In this document: positions 22,027 through 32,107 of the stretch, piece after piece
Numbering within the stretch: position 1 is the first letter of the stretch
How the letters are laid out: every line of letters starts with the position of its first letter
Assembly: GCF_003008575.1 (NCBI RefSeq)
Contig: NZ_CP027667.1
Location: 562,501-626,500 of the forward strand
DNA length: 64,000 nt
Direction: 5' to 3'
DNA from: Melaminivora suipulveris
GTDB lineage: Bacteria; Pseudomonadota; Gammaproteobacteria; Burkholderiales; Burkholderiaceae_C
The notes under the pieces: model-generated
What the model saw: the letters and a program-made list of their open reading frames with translations, nothing else
The model's database searches: none
What the model was told of the DNA's origin: nothing
Translations under genes and position numbers: made by a program

Positions 22027-23616
22027 ATGGCGGGACGGCTGCACTCTGTCACACTGCGGACATCGAGAAACATGCCGCCCCCGCAGATGGCCGCTCCCAA
22101 ACCCCCGTCCGAGATCGCGCGCGAAACGCTCAAGCTGCTGGCACAGCGCCGCCTGAGTCCGACGCCGGAGCACTACCAGGCGCTGTACCACGAGGTCGCG
22201 GGCACCTCGCCGCCCCCGGCCTTCCCGGTTGCGCCGCTGCGCGCCATCCAGCGCGTGTTGCCGGCGCAGACGCCGGCGCAAAAGCGCCTGCTGAACCAAT
22301 TCGAGCACGCCGTCACCCAGCAACACTGGCCGGGGCTGCAAAGCGTGCTGGTGGGCTATGCGAATCTGGCCATCACACCGGTCAGCACAGCCAGCGACGA
22401 GCGCGAAGCCGCCGCGCAGGTGACGCTGCCGCCACGCCTGGCCGAAGCCCTGGCGCGGCTGCTGCACAACCTGCTGCCGGCGCTGGGAGAGGACGACACG
22501 CGGCTGCTGGAGATGGCGGCCGAGCTGCAAACGCAGCTGCGCGGGCCGCAGGCGCGGGCGGGAGCACTGGAGCAGGCACTGGCCGACTTCAACCATCGCC
22601 TGTCGTTTGCCGCTGAGGACCAAAGCGCGATCCGCGCCGGCCTGCTGACCCTGCTGCGTCTGGTGTTCGAAAACATCGCCGTGCTGTGCGTGGAAGACGA
22701 CTGGCTGCACGGCCAGGCGCAGGGATTGATGGCGGCATCCACGCCGCCCCTGAGCCTGCGGCGGCTCGACGACGTCGAGCGCCGGCTCAAGGACGTGATC
22801 CACAAGCAGGCCAACGCGCGCGAGCACACGGCCCAGGCGCAAGCCCAGATGCGCGAGCTGCTGGCCGCGTTCATCGAGCGGCTGGCGCGCATGGACGAGT
22901 CGAGCAGCACCTACCACAACCAGCTCGAGCAGTGCGCCGAGCGCATCAGCCAGGCCAGCCGGCCGCAGGACATCGCGCCGCTGCTGGAGGAGGTCATCAG
23001 CGCCACGCGCGCCATGGCGCTCAGCACGCGCGTGGCCCACGGCGAGCTGCAGGATCTGCGCAGCCGCGCCGAGGCGCGCCACGCCGAGGTCGAGCAGCTG
23101 CGCCAGGAACTCGACCGCGCCAGCGCCCAGGCGCGCCACGACCCGCTGACCGGCTCGCTCAACCGCAAGGGCTTCGACGAGGCCATGTCGCGCGAGGTGG
23201 CGCGCGCGCAGCGCCAGGGCCGACCGCTGTGCGTGGCGCTGCTGGACATCGACGACTTCAAAGCCATCAACGACCGCCTGGGCCACGCCACCGGCGACCA
23301 GGCGCTGGTGCATCTGGCCGACGTCACGCGCCAGGTGCTGCGCCCGCAGGACCAGCTGGCGCGCTACGGCGGCGAAGAGTTTGTGATCCTGCTGCCCGAC
23401 ACCGAGCTGGACGAGGCCGCGCAGATCATGCGCCGCCTGCAGCGCGAGCTGACCACGCGCTACTTCCTGACCGAAGGCGAGCGCGTGCTCATCACCTTCA
23501 GCGCCGGCGTCACGCGCGTGCAGGACGAGAGCGACAGCAGCGACGCCGTGCGCCGCGCCGACCAGGGCATGTACCTGGCCAAGCGCAGCGGCAAGAATCG
23601 CGTGGTGACGGCCTGA
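22027..23616 (+). CDS. GGDEF-domain diguanylate cyclase
   Basis: Predicted to make cyclic di-GMP. Of 529 residues, the first ~360 form helical and coiled regions with no recognisable sensor (KPPSEIARETLKLLAQRRLSPTPEHYQAL at the start). The C-terminal domain carries the active-site GGEEF at 448-452. RPQD lies five residues before it, which fits the product-inhibition I-site RxxD. No membrane segment is seen, so it is probably cytoplasmic. Start uncertain: ATG 22027 has AGGGGG upstream; ATG 22072 and 22087 are alternatives closer to the conserved part. Confidence 0.92.
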   Translation: MAGRLHSVTLRTSRNMPPPQMAAPKPPSEIARETLKLLAQRRLSPTPEHYQALYHEVAGTSPPPAFPVAPLRAIQRVLPAQTPAQKRLLNQFEHAVTQQHWPGLQSVLVGYANLAITPVSTASDEREAAAQVTLPPRLAEALARLLHNLLPALGEDDTRLLEMAAELQTQLRGPQARAGALEQALADFNHRLSFAAEDQSAIRAGLLTLLRLVFENIAVLCVEDDWLHGQAQGLMAASTPPLSLRRLDDVERRLKDVIHKQANAREHTAQAQAQMRELLAAFIERLARMDESSSTYHNQLEQCAERISQASRPQDIAPLLEEVISATRAMALSTRVAHGELQDLRSRAEARHAEVEQLRQELDRASAQARHDPLTGSLNRKGFDEAMSREVARAQRQGRPLCVALLDIDDFKAINDRLGHATGDQALVHLADVTRQVLRPQDQLARYGGEEFVILLPDTELDEAAQIMRRLQRELTTRYFLTEGERVLITFSAGVTRVQDESDSSDAVRRADQGMYLAKRSGKNRVVTA

Positions 23617-23627
23617 CGCCTACATCC

Positions 23628-25202
23628 ATGACCATGCTGGACCGTCGCGCGCTGCTCACCAAGGCCGCCTGGGCCGCACTTGCCGCGCCCGCCGCCCTGG
23701 GCGGCTGCGCCAGCCCCGCGCCGCTGCGCCACGATCCGTTCCGGCTCGGCGTCGCCAGCGGCGATCCGCTGCCGGATGGCATGGTGCTGTGGACGCGCCT
23801 GATGGGCGCGCCTGCGGCTGGCGCGGACGCGGCGCCGCTGCCCGGCGCCGAACCCATCGCCGTGCGCTGGGAAGTGGCCGAGGACGCGCACTTTCGCCGC
23901 ATCGCGCAGCGCGGTGTGGCCACCGCACTGCCCGAGCTGGCGCACAGCGTGCACGTCGAGGTGCGCGGCCTGGCACCGGGGCGCTGGTACCACTACCGCT
24001 TCCTGCTCGGCGACGCGGTCAGCCCGCCGGCACGCACGCGCACCGCGCCGGCGCCGCACGAGCTGCCGGGGCATCTGCGCCTGGTGCATGCCTCCTGCCA
24101 GCGCTGGGAGCACGGCCACTACGCCGCCTGGCGCCACGTCTGCGCCGAGCGGCCGGACCTGGTGGTGTTCCTGGGCGACTACGTGTACGAATACCCGTCG
24201 CCGCCGGACGCCACGGGTCTGGCGCGCACGCACACGCTGCCGCTGGCACGCACCCTGGCGGACTGGCGCGAGCGTTACGCGCTGCACAAGAGCGACCCGC
24301 TGCTGCAGGCGGCGCACGCCTGCGCGCCCTGGCTGGTGACCTGGGACGATCACGAAGTGCAAAACGACTACGCCGGCACGCACGGGCGCGGCGAGCCGGG
24401 CGACTTCTTGCAGCTGCGCGCGGCCGCCTGGCAGGCCTTCTACGAACACATGCCGCTGCGTGCCGGGACTTTGGCCGCTTCCGGCTTCGGACAGCTGCAG
24501 CTGTACCGGCGCCAGCCGTGGGGTCGGCTGGCACATCTGCACGTGCTGGACACGCGCCAGTGGCGCGACCTGCAGGCCTGCCGCGCGCCCGACGGGCCCG
24601 CCCGCGCCGTGCGCCCCAGCGCCTGCCCCGAGCTGCTGCAACCGGGCCGCACCCTGCTGGGCACGCCGCAGGAGCGCTGGCTGCGCGAGGGCCTGGCGCT
24701 GGACGCCAACAGCCAGCCGGTGCGCTTCAGCGTGTTGGCGCAGCAGACGCTGTTCGCGCCGCGCCACTACCCCTCGGGCGTGCAGTCCACCGACAGCTGG
24801 GATGGCTACCCGGCAGCGCGCACCCGGCTGCTGCAAGACATCGCCGACATCGCTCCGCGCAACACCGTGCTGCTGGGCGGCGACATCCATCAGAATTACG
24901 TGTGCAACGTCGAGACGCAAGTCGCCGGCCGCACGCGCGTCGTGGCCAGCGAGTTCTGCGGCACATCGGTCACCTCGCGCAGCGGCACCACGCAGGACAA
25001 GGTCGATGCCATCCGCCGGCTGAACCCGCATGTGCTGCTGGCGCGCTGCGAGGAGCGCGGCTACTGCGTCAGCGACGTCACGCCGCAGCGCTGGACGGCC
25101 ACGCTGCGCGCCGTGCGCGACCCGCTGGATGCGACCAGCGACGCCTGGGATCTGGCGCGCTTCGTCGTCGAGGACGGCAGGCCCGGCCCGCAGCCGGCCT
25201 GA
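23628..25202 (+). CDS. PhoD-like alkaline phosphatase/phosphodiesterase
   Basis: 524 residues. The N-terminus [15 protein letters not shown]...LGGC combines a twin-arginine-like motif with a lipobox, suggesting an exported lipoprotein. Next comes a PhoD N-terminal beta domain ([20 protein letters not shown]) and the metallophosphatase domain with [17 protein letters not shown] and GGDIHQNY metal-ligand motifs. The family hydrolyses phosphomono- or diesters outside the membrane. A second ATG at 23634 is equally possible. It begins 11 bp after the GGDEF gene. Confidence 0.92.
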   Translation: MTMLDRRALLTKAAWAALAAPAALGGCASPAPLRHDPFRLGVASGDPLPDGMVLWTRLMGAPAAGADAAPLPGAEPIAVRWEVAEDAHFRRIAQRGVATALPELAHSVHVEVRGLAPGRWYHYRFLLGDAVSPPARTRTAPAPHELPGHLRLVHASCQRWEHGHYAAWRHVCAERPDLVVFLGDYVYEYPSPPDATGLARTHTLPLARTLADWRERYALHKSDPLLQAAHACAPWLVTWDDHEVQNDYAGTHGRGEPGDFLQLRAAAWQAFYEHMPLRAGTLAASGFGQLQLYRRQPWGRLAHLHVLDTRQWRDLQACRAPDGPARAVRPSACPELLQPGRTLLGTPQERWLREGLALDANSQPVRFSVLAQQTLFAPRHYPSGVQSTDSWDGYPAARTRLLQDIADIAPRNTVLLGGDIHQNYVCNVETQVAGRTRVVASEFCGTSVTSRSGTTQDKVDAIRRLNPHVLLARCEERGYCVSDVTPQRWTATLRAVRDPLDATSDAWDLARFVVEDGRPGPQPA

Positions 25203-25266
25203 CACGGCCTATCCCCTTGAGCGATGCCGGACAATCGCCGGCCCGACCGCCCCTACCCAACCGTTG

Positions 25267-27906
25267 ATGGAAACGCCCGACCTCAGCGCCCATACCCCCA
25301 TGATGCAGCAGTACCTCGCCCTCAAGGCCGGGTACCCCGACACGCTGCTGCTGTACCGTATGGGCGACTTCTACGAGCTGTTCTACGCCGATGCCGAGCG
25401 CGCCGCGCAGCTGCTGGACATCACGCTGACGCAGCGCGGCCAGTCCGCCGGCCAGCCGGTGTCCATGGCCGGCGTGCCCTTTCACGCGCTGGAGCAGCAC
25501 CTGGCGCGGCTGGTGCGGCTGGGCGAATCGGTGGCGATCGCCGAGCAGGTGGGCGAGGTCGGCGCCGGCAAGGGGCCGGTCGAGCGCAGGGTGGTGCGCG
25601 TCGTCACACCCGGCACGCTCACGGACAGCGAGCTGCTGCCCGACAAGGCCGAGGCCCTGCTGCTGGCCCTGCACCAGGGCGTGCGCGGGCGCTTCGGCCT
25701 GGCCTGGATGAGCGTCACGCAGGGCCTGGTGCATCTGGCCGAATGCGCGCAGGACGAGCTGGCCGACTGGCTGGCGCGCATAGCCCCCAGCGAGTTGCTG
25801 CACGCAGCCGGTATCAGCGAGCGCCTGCGCGGGCACCTGCAGGAGCTGCAGAGCGGCGGCCAGCTGTCCTGCCCGCTGGCCAGCCGTCCGGACTGGCAGT
25901 TCGATGCCGGGCTGGGCGAGCGCCGGCTGCTGCAGCAACTTGGCGCGGCCAGCCTGCAAGGCTGGCAGGCCGACGGTCTGCCGCACGCCCACGCGGCGGC
26001 AGCCGCGCTCTTGCACTACGCCGAGCACACGCAAGGCGGCACGCAGGTACCCGTGCACGGCGTGCGCGTGCAGCGCCAGGACGAGCTGATCGCCCTGCCG
26101 CCCAGCACAAGGCGCAATCTGGAGCTGGTCAGGACGCTGCGCGGCGAGGATGCGCCGACGCTTTTCTCGCTGCTCGATACCTGCATGACCGGCATGGGCA
26201 GCCGCCTGCTGCGCACCTGGTTGCTGGAGCCGCGCCGCGACCGTACCGCCGCGCGCCAGCGCCTGGCGGCCACCGCCGCGCTGCGCGGCGGCCTGGCCGG
26301 CGCCAGCCCCTGGCAGGATCTGCGCGGCGAGCTGCGCGGCATCGCCGACGTGCAGCGCATCACGGCGCGCGTCGCGCTGCGCCAGGTGCGCCCGCGCGAG
26401 CTGACGGCACTCACCACGTCGCTACAAAAATCAGAGCTACTGGCGATTGAAACACGCCGGCTGGAACCCTTTTTGACCGAAATTTCCGGTCAGCTCCACC
26501 CACCCGAGGCCTGCGCGCGGCTGCTGCGCGCGGCCATCGCCGCCGAGCCGCCGGCGCTGTTGCAGGCCGGCGGCGTGATCGCCGCGGGCTTCGACGCCGA
26601 GCTGGACGAGCTGCGCGGCATCCGCGACCACTGCGACGACTTTCTGCTGCAGCTGGAGGCGCGCGAGCGCGAGCGCACCGGCATCCCCAACCTGCGCGTG
26701 CAGTTCAACCGCGTGCACGGCTTTTACATCGAGGTCACCACCAGCCATGCGGCCAAGGTGCCGCCCGAGTGGCAGCGGCGCCAGACGCTGAAGAACGCCG
26801 AGCGCTTCATCACCCCCGAGCTGAAAAGCTTCGAGGACAAGGCGCTGTCGGCGCAGGAGCGGGCCCTGGCGCGCGAGAAATGGCTCTACGAGCAGGTGCT
26901 GGAGCAGCTGCAGCCGCACGTGCCGCAGCTCACGCGCCTGGGGCAAGCCTTGGCCACGCTGGATGCGCTGTGCGCGCTGGCCGAACGCTCGCTGACGCTC
27001 TCCTGGTGCGCGCCGCAGTTCGTGCCCGAGCCGTGCATCGAGATCGAGGCCGGGCGCCACCCGGTGGTGGAGGGCCGGCTGGCCGAGACATCAAACGGCG
27101 CCTTCATCGCCAACCACACGCGCCTGAACGCCAACACGCGCATGCAGATCATCACCGGCCCCAACATGGGCGGCAAATCGACCTACATGCGCCAGGTGGC
27201 GCTGATCGTGCTGCTGGCCAGCATGGGCAGCCATGTGCCGGCGACGAGCTGCCGGCTCGGGCCCATCGACGCCATCCACACCCGTATCGGCGCCGCCGAC
27301 GACCTGGCCAACGCGCAGTCGACCTTCATGCTGGAGATGACCGAGGCCGCGCAGATCCTGCACGGCGCGACGAGCCAGTCGCTGGTGCTGATGGACGAAA
27401 TCGGCCGCGGCACCGCCACCCACGACGGCCTGGCTCTGGCCGGCGCCATCGCCACGCATCTGCACGACAGGACGCGCGCCTTCACGCTGTTCGCCACGCA
27501 CTACTTCGAGCTGACCGAGCTGGCGGCGCGCCACGCGCAGGCGGTGAACATGCACGTGGGCGCGGTGGAATCGGGCACGGACATCGTCTTTCTGCACGAG
27601 CTCCAGCCCGGCCCGGCCAGCCGCAGCCATGGCATCCAGGTGGCACGCCTGGCCGGCGTGCCAGCGCCCGTGCTGCACCATGCGCGCCAGGTGCTTTCCG
27701 CGCTGGAAGAGCGCGCCGGGCGCGACAACCCGCAGGCCGACCTGTTCGCGGCCCCGCTCGAGCCCGAGCCACCCGCCGCCACGGCGGCGGCGCCGGACGC
27801 CGTGCGGCAGCTGCTGGGGGAACTCGATCCCGACCGCTTGAGCCCGCGCGAGGCGCTGGATGCGCTCTACCAGCTCAAGCAACTCGCCGCGCCCCATGCC
27901 GGGTGA
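25267..27906 (+). CDS. mutS: DNA mismatch repair protein MutS
   Basis: Recognises mismatches and starts methyl-directed repair. 879 residues: the mismatch-binding domain includes [15 protein letters not shown] (the Phe-x-Glu wedge lies here). The lever/clamp region includes [12 protein letters not shown]. The ABC-type ATPase has Walker [10 protein letters not shown] at 631-639 and Walker [14 protein letters not shown] 25267 gives [16 protein letters not shown]. Residues about 386-406 are encoded by a copy of the dispersed repeat, in the lever domain, without disturbing frame or overall length relative to E. coli MutS. The 3' end overlaps the next gene by 11 bp. Confidence 0.98.
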   Translation: METPDLSAHTPMMQQYLALKAGYPDTLLLYRMGDFYELFYADAERAAQLLDITLTQRGQSAGQPVSMAGVPFHALEQHLARLVRLGESVAIAEQVGEVGAGKGPVERRVVRVVTPGTLTDSELLPDKAEALLLALHQGVRGRFGLAWMSVTQGLVHLAECAQDELADWLARIAPSELLHAAGISERLRGHLQELQSGGQLSCPLASRPDWQFDAGLGERRLLQQLGAASLQGWQADGLPHAHAAAAALLHYAEHTQGGTQVPVHGVRVQRQDELIALPPSTRRNLELVRTLRGEDAPTLFSLLDTCMTGMGSRLLRTWLLEPRRDRTAARQRLAATAALRGGLAGASPWQDLRGELRGIADVQRITARVALRQVRPRELTALTTSLQKSELLAIETRRLEPFLTEISGQLHPPEACARLLRAAIAAEPPALLQAGGVIAAGFDAELDELRGIRDHCDDFLLQLEARERERTGIPNLRVQFNRVHGFYIEVTTSHAAKVPPEWQRRQTLKNAERFITPELKSFEDKALSAQERALAREKWLYEQVLEQLQPHVPQLTRLGQALATLDALCALAERSLTLSWCAPQFVPEPCIEIEAGRHPVVEGRLAETSNGAFIANHTRLNANTRMQIITGPNMGGKSTYMRQVALIVLLASMGSHVPATSCRLGPIDAIHTRIGAADDLANAQSTFMLEMTEAAQILHGATSQSLVLMDEIGRGTATHDGLALAGAIATHLHDRTRAFTLFATHYFELTELAARHAQAVNMHVGAVESGTDIVFLHELQPGPASRSHGIQVARLAGVPAPVLHHARQVLSALEERAGRDNPQADLFAAPLEPEPPAATAAAPDAVRQLLGELDPDRLSPREALDALYQLKQLAAPHAG
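26421..26485. repeat. Dispersed ~65-bp repeat inside mutS
   Basis: This plus-strand segment matches the reverse complement of the intergenic copy at 10621-10686 almost end to end: GCTA, AAAAATCA, AGCTA, GC, TTG, CACGCCGGCTG, CC-TTTTT, GAAAT. The local AT richness stands out against the surrounding gene. It is read in frame as [19 protein letters not shown] plus a few residues. Either a repeat inserted and became coding, or repeat-like sequence replaced an existing linker. Confidence 0.8.
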
Positions 27907-29464
27907 CCGTGGAGGCCTGGCGCCTGCCAGCAACGGGGGCGCCCTCGCTGCGCAAGCCCGCCGGCTGCCCTGGCGTGCAGCGCTGTTGGCAGCCAGCCTG
28001 TACGCCCTGGTCTGGTCGGTATTGCCACCGCTGCTGTCCAGCAGCCTGCCGTTTGACGTGGTGGAAAGCCTGTCCTGGGGCCGCGAGTGGCAGTGGGGCT
28101 ACTACAAGCATCCGCCGCTGGCGCCCTGGGTGCTGCATCTGTTCTACCGAGCGTTCGGAGACGTCGGGCCATTCCTGCTCAGCCAGGGGTGCATCGCGGC
28201 GACGCTGTGGCTGGTCTGGCTGACCGGGCGGCGCCTGATGGACGGCCAGCGCGCCTTCATCGGCACGGCGCTGACCATGGGCGTGGCCTTCTACACCCGA
28301 CCGGCCCTCGAGTTCAACCACAACATCGCGCAGATGCCGCTGTGGGCGGCCCTGGCCTGGGCCCTGCTGGCCGCGCTGCAGAGTGGGCGGCTGCGCCACT
28401 GGCTGCTGCTGGGCCTGCTGGCCGGGCTGGGCATGCTGACCAAATATTCCATCGCCATCGTGCTGGGCTGCCTGGGGCTATATCTGCTCACCAGCCCCGC
28501 GCGCCGCGCGCTGCGCTCGGCCGGGCCCTGGCTGGCGCTGCTGGTGGCGCTGCTGGTGCTGGCGCCGCACCTGGTCTGGCTGCGGCAGACGGACTGGCTG
28601 CCCATGGCCTACGCCGGCGAGCGCTCGGCCGCGGCCAGCCGCCATCCGCATCTGGCGGCGCTGGGCTTTCTGGCCACGCAGGCGCTGAACCACCTGCCCC
28701 TGGCGGTGATCGTGCTCATCGCAGCGCTGCTCGCGCGCCGGCGCGTGATGACCGGCGGTGCCCGCGCGCCCGCGCTGCGCCTGCACAGCCACTGGCCCGG
28801 CTACCTGTGGACCATCGCGCTCGCGCCCGGCCTGCTGGTCACGGCACTCGGGCTGCTGCTCGGGCTGCGCATCCGCGACATGTGGGGCGTGCCGATGTGG
28901 GCTTTCAGCGGCCTGCTGGTGGCCGCCTGGCTGCCCGGCCGCTGGCTGGCCGCCATGCGGCCCGCCCTGCTGCGCGGCGTGGTGCTGTGGATGGTGTTGG
29001 CCACGCTGCTGTCGATGGCCTGGCTGGGCTGGGGCGCGCAGTGGCGCCAGCGGCCCTCGCGCACCGACTGGCCGCAGGCGGCGCTGGCGGCGCAGGCGCA
29101 AAGTGAATGGGCGGCCCTGTCGCACTGCCCCTTGCGTGTGGTCGCCGGCAATTACTGGGTGGCCGGCCTGGTGGCTGTGCGCGGCGAGGGGTGGCCGTCG
29201 GTGCTGATCACGGGCGACGCACGCTATTCACCGTGGATCACGCGCCAGCGCCTCGCGCAGGAGGGCGCGTTGTGGCTGCGCGAGCCGAATGAGGCGGCCG
29301 TCCCGCCGGCGCCGCTGGACAGCGCGCGCAATACCGCCGGCATGGCAATGCGCAGCGGCGTGTGGCGGCTGGCCTGGCCGCACGATCCGCAGGGCCCGCC
29401 CCTGATGCTGCACTGGACGGCCTACGTGCCTGCGGCGTGTGCCCGCGCGCCGGCAAGCCAATGA
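27896..29464 (+). CDS. Family-39 glycosyltransferase (ArnT/PMT-like membrane protein)
   Basis: 522 residues with about 10-11 hydrophobic segments. An early loop motif [25 protein letters not shown] is typical of GT39/PMT_2 enzymes, which use lipid-linked sugars on the periplasmic side. It is followed by [19 protein letters not shown] and a soluble C-terminal part. Sugar and acceptor are unknown. Start ATG 27896 overlaps the mutS stop by 11 bp; there is no clear RBS, so coupling to mutS translation is likely. Confidence 0.88.
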   Translation: MPGDRGGLAPASNGGALAAQARRLPWRAALLAASLYALVWSVLPPLLSSSLPFDVVESLSWGREWQWGYYKHPPLAPWVLHLFYRAFGDVGPFLLSQGCIAATLWLVWLTGRRLMDGQRAFIGTALTMGVAFYTRPALEFNHNIAQMPLWAALAWALLAALQSGRLRHWLLLGLLAGLGMLTKYSIAIVLGCLGLYLLTSPARRALRSAGPWLALLVALLVLAPHLVWLRQTDWLPMAYAGERSAAASRHPHLAALGFLATQALNHLPLAVIVLIAALLARRRVMTGGARAPALRLHSHWPGYLWTIALAPGLLVTALGLLLGLRIRDMWGVPMWAFSGLLVAAWLPGRWLAAMRPALLRGVVLWMVLATLLSMAWLGWGAQWRQRPSRTDWPQAALAAQAQSEWAALSHCPLRVVAGNYWVAGLVAVRGEGWPSVLITGDARYSPWITRQRLAQEGALWLREPNEAAVPPAPLDSARNTAGMAMRSGVWRLAWPHDPQGPPLMLHWTAYVPAACARAPASQ

Positions 29465-29486
29465 GCGACGCGGCGACCGTGCCTGC

Positions 29487-30071
29487 TCAGCCCTCTGCTT
29501 TCGGATCGGCCTGTTCTTCTCCGCCCTCTTGCGCCGGGTAACGCACGACCCCGTCCGGCGCCACCACCGCTCCCGGCGTCATGCGCACCGGATCGACGCG
29601 CCCGGCGGCCATGATGTGAAACACCGCCTCGCCCCGCGCCACCAGCCAGTCGGCCACGATGCGCCGGTGGCAGCGCCACCACACGGCTTCTGAGCACATG
29701 AAGGCCACGCGCTCGCGCCGGCCCAGGGCGATCAGTTCGGCCAGTCCTTCGGCGAACGGGGGCGTCAGCGCGTAGTCGGCGTAGCGGTGAAAGCTGGCGT
29801 TGGTCCAGAAGCCGTTGACCTCGCGCTCCACGCCTTGCACCTTGCCGCGCAGGCCGCCCAGGCGCGCCAGGTGCTCGTAGCCCACGCCGTGCGGCGCCAG
29901 CGCCTCGGGCATGGCGTCCTCGTTGAACTGCGGGTTGGCGCGCGAGCGCGGGATCTTGCGGATATCCACCACCCGCGTCACCTCGGCCTGCTGCAGCAGC
30001 AGCAGAAATTCCTCCAGGCTGCGGCTGGAGTGCCCGATGGTGAAAAACGGCAGCGCCGCGGTCTGGCTCAC
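29487..30071 (-). CDS. DUF488 domain protein
   Basis: 194 residues with the DUF488 hallmarks FTIGHSSRSLEEFL, VVDIRKIPRSRANPQFN and the CSEAVWWRCHRRIVADWL block with conserved Cys and His. Biochemical role unknown. The C-terminal ~25 residues are acidic. The start is GTG at 30069-30071, overlapping the stop of the DUF2945 gene by 4 bp, so the two form a small operon. Confidence 0.88.
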   Translation of the reverse strand: MSQTAALPFFTIGHSSRSLEEFLLLLQQAEVTRVVDIRKIPRSRANPQFNEDAMPEALAPHGVGYEHLARLGGLRGKVQGVEREVNGFWTNASFHRYADYALTPPFAEGLAELIALGRRERVAFMCSEAVWWRCHRRIVADWLVARGEAVFHIMAAGRVDPVRMTPGAVVAPDGVVRYPAQEGGEEQADPKAEG

Positions 30072-30283
30072 GAGACCTTGTGCAGCGCGCTGCCCTTGTG
30101 TGCGGCGATGTGATCGGTCTTGTCGCTCTTGATCTCGTACTGCGGCTCATCCTCGCTGGCGCGGTGGGTATGGCCCTTGTAGTCAAAATCGCGGGTGTGC
30201 ACCTTGGTGATATGGCCCGATACGTGACCGGCTTCGGAATTCCAGCGCACGTGGTCGCCCACCTTGAACTTGTTCGCACTCAT
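30068..30283 (-). CDS. DUF2945 (HVA1/TUDOR-like) small protein
   Basis: 71 residues: MSANKFKVGDHVRWNSEAGHV, then ITKVHTRDFDYKGHTHRASEDEPQYEIKSDKT. This matches DUF2945, a small beta-barrel domain related to the fungal hypervirulence-associated protein; function in bacteria unknown. ATG 30283 with AGGAGGTTCAGGAG upstream gives a very strong RBS. It is the first gene of a two-gene operon with DUF488. Confidence 0.88.
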   Translation of the reverse strand: MSANKFKVGDHVRWNSEAGHVSGHITKVHTRDFDYKGHTHRASEDEPQYEIKSDKTDHIAAHKGSALHKVS

Positions 30284-30297
30284 CTCCTGAACCTCCT

Positions 30298-30400
30298 GTG
30301 ATCGTGCCTGCCAGCCCGGCGCCGCGCCTCGCCGCCGCCCTGAACGCCTACCAGCACGATCTGGTGCATCCGCCGCAGCGCGCCCGCAACTACGCCTGAC
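30298..30400 (+). pseudogene. Possible gene remnant (short GTG frame)
   Basis: An open plus-strand stretch of about 33 codons starts at GTG and ends TGA at 30400. Its composition is protein-like (RLAAALNAYQHDLVHPPQRA, then RNYA). It has no RBS of its own, since the strong Shine-Dalgarno-like sequence nearby belongs to the opposite strand. I cannot identify it. It may be the 3' remnant of a lost gene or chance. Confidence 0.2.
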
Positions 30401-30511
30401 CCGCCCTTGCGGCGTGGCGATGGCAGAGCGCTGCGGCCCCTCCCGGCCGTGGCCGGCGCGCGCAGGCCACCCTGCGCGCATCCCTCGAGGTTTTTGCGAA
30501 GTCTCCCGTCC

Positions 30512-30862
30512 ATGTCCGAGACCCTTCACCCGTGCCTGACCTGTGGCGCCTGTTGCCACCACTACCGCGTCGAGTTTCCCGTCTACGAGCTGGCAAGCAT
30601 GGGAGGGAGTGTGCCCGACGTGCTGGCGCACGAAGTCAGCGGAAACCGCTGGCGCATGAACGGGACGGCCGCGCGTCCCGTGCGCTGTGCGGCTCTTGTG
30701 GGCCTGTGCGGCCAGGAGTCCATCTGCAGCATCTACGAGGCACGCCCCAGCGCATGTCGCGCGTTCGAGATGGGCAGCGAACGCTGCGGCCAGGCGCGTG
30801 CGGCGCACGGGCTGCCGCCTCTGGGGCTGCCCTGGCACGGCGATCTGCCGCTGGCGGCATGA
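30512..30862 (+). CDS. YkgJ-type CxxCxxCC zinc/iron-chelating domain protein (copy 1)
   Basis: 116 residues with the cysteine cluster C8-x2-C11-x2-C14-C15 followed by YRVEFPVYE. Later Cys residues lie in RCAAL, GLCGQE, SICSIYEARPSACRAFE. Domain of the UPF0153/YkgJ family, thought to bind Zn2+ or an Fe-S cluster; function unknown. No good RBS is seen before ATG 30512. The ATGA overlap with a second, related gene makes a tandem pair. Confidence 0.88.
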   Translation: MSETLHPCLTCGACCHHYRVEFPVYELASMGGSVPDVLAHEVSGNRWRMNGTAARPVRCAALVGLCGQESICSIYEARPSACRAFEMGSERCGQARAAHGLPPLGLPWHGDLPLAA

Positions 30863-31230
30863 GTGCGGCCGTGCGCTGCTCCCATGGGGCCCGGAGCGCA
30901 GCATCATGCGCCACCGCCGAATCCGATCCCTGCCTGCGCTGCGGCGCCTGCTGCGCCGCCTTCCGCGTTGATTTCTCGGTGCACGAAACCGAGGAGCTGG
31001 GCGGCAGCGTGCCGCAGGGTCTGGCGGTAGACGTCACCCCTTGCATTGCACGCATGCGCGGCACCGACCACACCCGGCCGCGCTGCGCGGCTCTGACCGG
31101 CCAAGTGGGCGTGCGCAGCGCCTGCGCCATCTACGAGTGGCGCCCATCGCCATGCCGCGAGTTCGAGGCCGGCTCCGACGCTTGTGAGCGCGCCCGCGCG
31201 CGCCACGGCCTGGCGCCCCTGATGCCGTGA
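30859..31230 (+). CDS. YkgJ-type CxxCxxCC domain protein (copy 2)
   Basis: 123 residues, paralogous to the preceding product: C25-x2-C28-x2-C31-C32 then FRVDFSVHETEELGGSVPQGL, and SACAIYEWRPSPCREFEAG matching SICSIYEARPSACRAFEMG of copy 1. The first ~22 residues are poorly conserved. Start ATG 30859 overlaps the upstream stop (ATGA); a later start is possible. It is followed by a dispersed repeat. Confidence 0.86.
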   Translation: MSAAVRCSHGARSAASCATAESDPCLRCGACCAAFRVDFSVHETEELGGSVPQGLAVDVTPCIARMRGTDHTRPRCAALTGQVGVRSACAIYEWRPSPCREFEAGSDACERARARHGLAPLMP

Positions 31231-31259
31231 AAACGGCCTTGCAGGCCCCGCAACCGGCA

Positions 31260-31327
31260 ATTTCAAGCCAAATCGGGCTTCAGTCGGCGTGGATCAATCG
31301 GTTCTAGCTACATTAATCGTAGCAAAA
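31260..31327. repeat. Dispersed ~65-bp repeat between copy-2 YkgJ gene and yceI
   Basis: Blocks on the plus strand: TTTCAAGCC, AAATCGGGCTTCAGTCGGCGTGG, ATCAATCGG, TAGCTAC, GTAGCAAAA. Same orientation as 10621-10686. The TAGCTACattaatcGTAGC part is a small palindrome. It lies between convergently transcribed genes. Confidence 0.75.
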
Positions 31328-31365
31328 CTGGCCGTATGTCGGGCCATGATCCGACGGCGCGAGAC

Positions 31366-31950
31366 TCAGCGCTTGGCGGCCTCGATCTGCGCCACGATGC
31401 GCACCTGCTTGGTGAACCCCATGCTGACCATGTAGTCCACGCCGAAGGCCGTGCGATCGATGGTGGCCTCGAAGTCACCGCCGCACACCTCGGTCTTCAG
31501 GATGGGGCTGTCGTAGCAGGAGAACTGGTTGGCCTTGAAGGTCACCGGCTGCGTCTTGCCCTTGAGCGTCAGCTCGCCCGCCACAGCCGTGACCTTGTCG
31601 CCGTCGAAGGTGAACTGCGTGCCGACGAAACGCGCCGTCGGGTGCTGACCGGCGTCCAGGATCTCGTTGCCGCGTACGTGCTTCTCAAACGAGGGCACGC
31701 CCACGCTGAGCGAGTTGACGTCCACCACCACATCCACGCGCCCGGTGCGCGCCTTGCGGTCAAGCTGCACCGAGCCCTGCACCTTGTCGAAGCGGCCGCG
31801 GATGATGCTGGCGCCGAAGTGGCTGATCTCGAAGGTGGCGAAGGTGTGATCCGGGTCGGTGGTGTACATGGTCGGCTCTGCCTGCGCGAGCGGGGCGCAG
31901 GCGAGAGCGGCAACGGCGCTGGTCAACGCCAGCGTGGAGCGGAGAGACAT
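31366..31950 (-). CDS. YceI-family periplasmic protein
   Basis: 194 residues with a Sec signal peptide (cleavage near AQA-EPT, residue 24). The YceI lipocalin-like barrel follows: YTTDPDHTFATFEISHFG, GRFDKVQGSVQLD, GTQFTFDGDKVTAVAGELTLKG. Family members bind isoprenoid-type ligands and are often linked to base/osmotic stress; the ligand here is unknown. Two Cys (SCYDS and EVCGG) could form a disulfide. RBS AAAGGA precedes ATG 31950. Confidence 0.92.
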   Translation of the reverse strand: MSLRSTLALTSAVAALACAPLAQAEPTMYTTDPDHTFATFEISHFGASIIRGRFDKVQGSVQLDRKARTGRVDVVVDVNSLSVGVPSFEKHVRGNEILDAGQHPTARFVGTQFTFDGDKVTAVAGELTLKGKTQPVTFKANQFSCYDSPILKTEVCGGDFEATIDRTAFGVDYMVSMGFTKQVRIVAQIEAAKR

Positions 31951-32107
31951 ATCGGTGATCCTTTCTCAACAGCAACGACAGACGGCGGGCCCCGCCGGCT
32001 GCAAGGCCGCGCCTGCGACAGGAAGCGGCAGCGTACGCGAGCCACAGGCGGCGTGTCATCATCGCGTATCGACCGTCGTCGTCATCCACCTGCCCGCTCC
32101 CTCGCCC

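Noticed and set aside
20953..23313. 786-codon minus-strand frame opposite the quinone oxidoreductase and GGDEF genes
   Set aside because: Crosses two genes with clear domains, has no homology features and no start signal.
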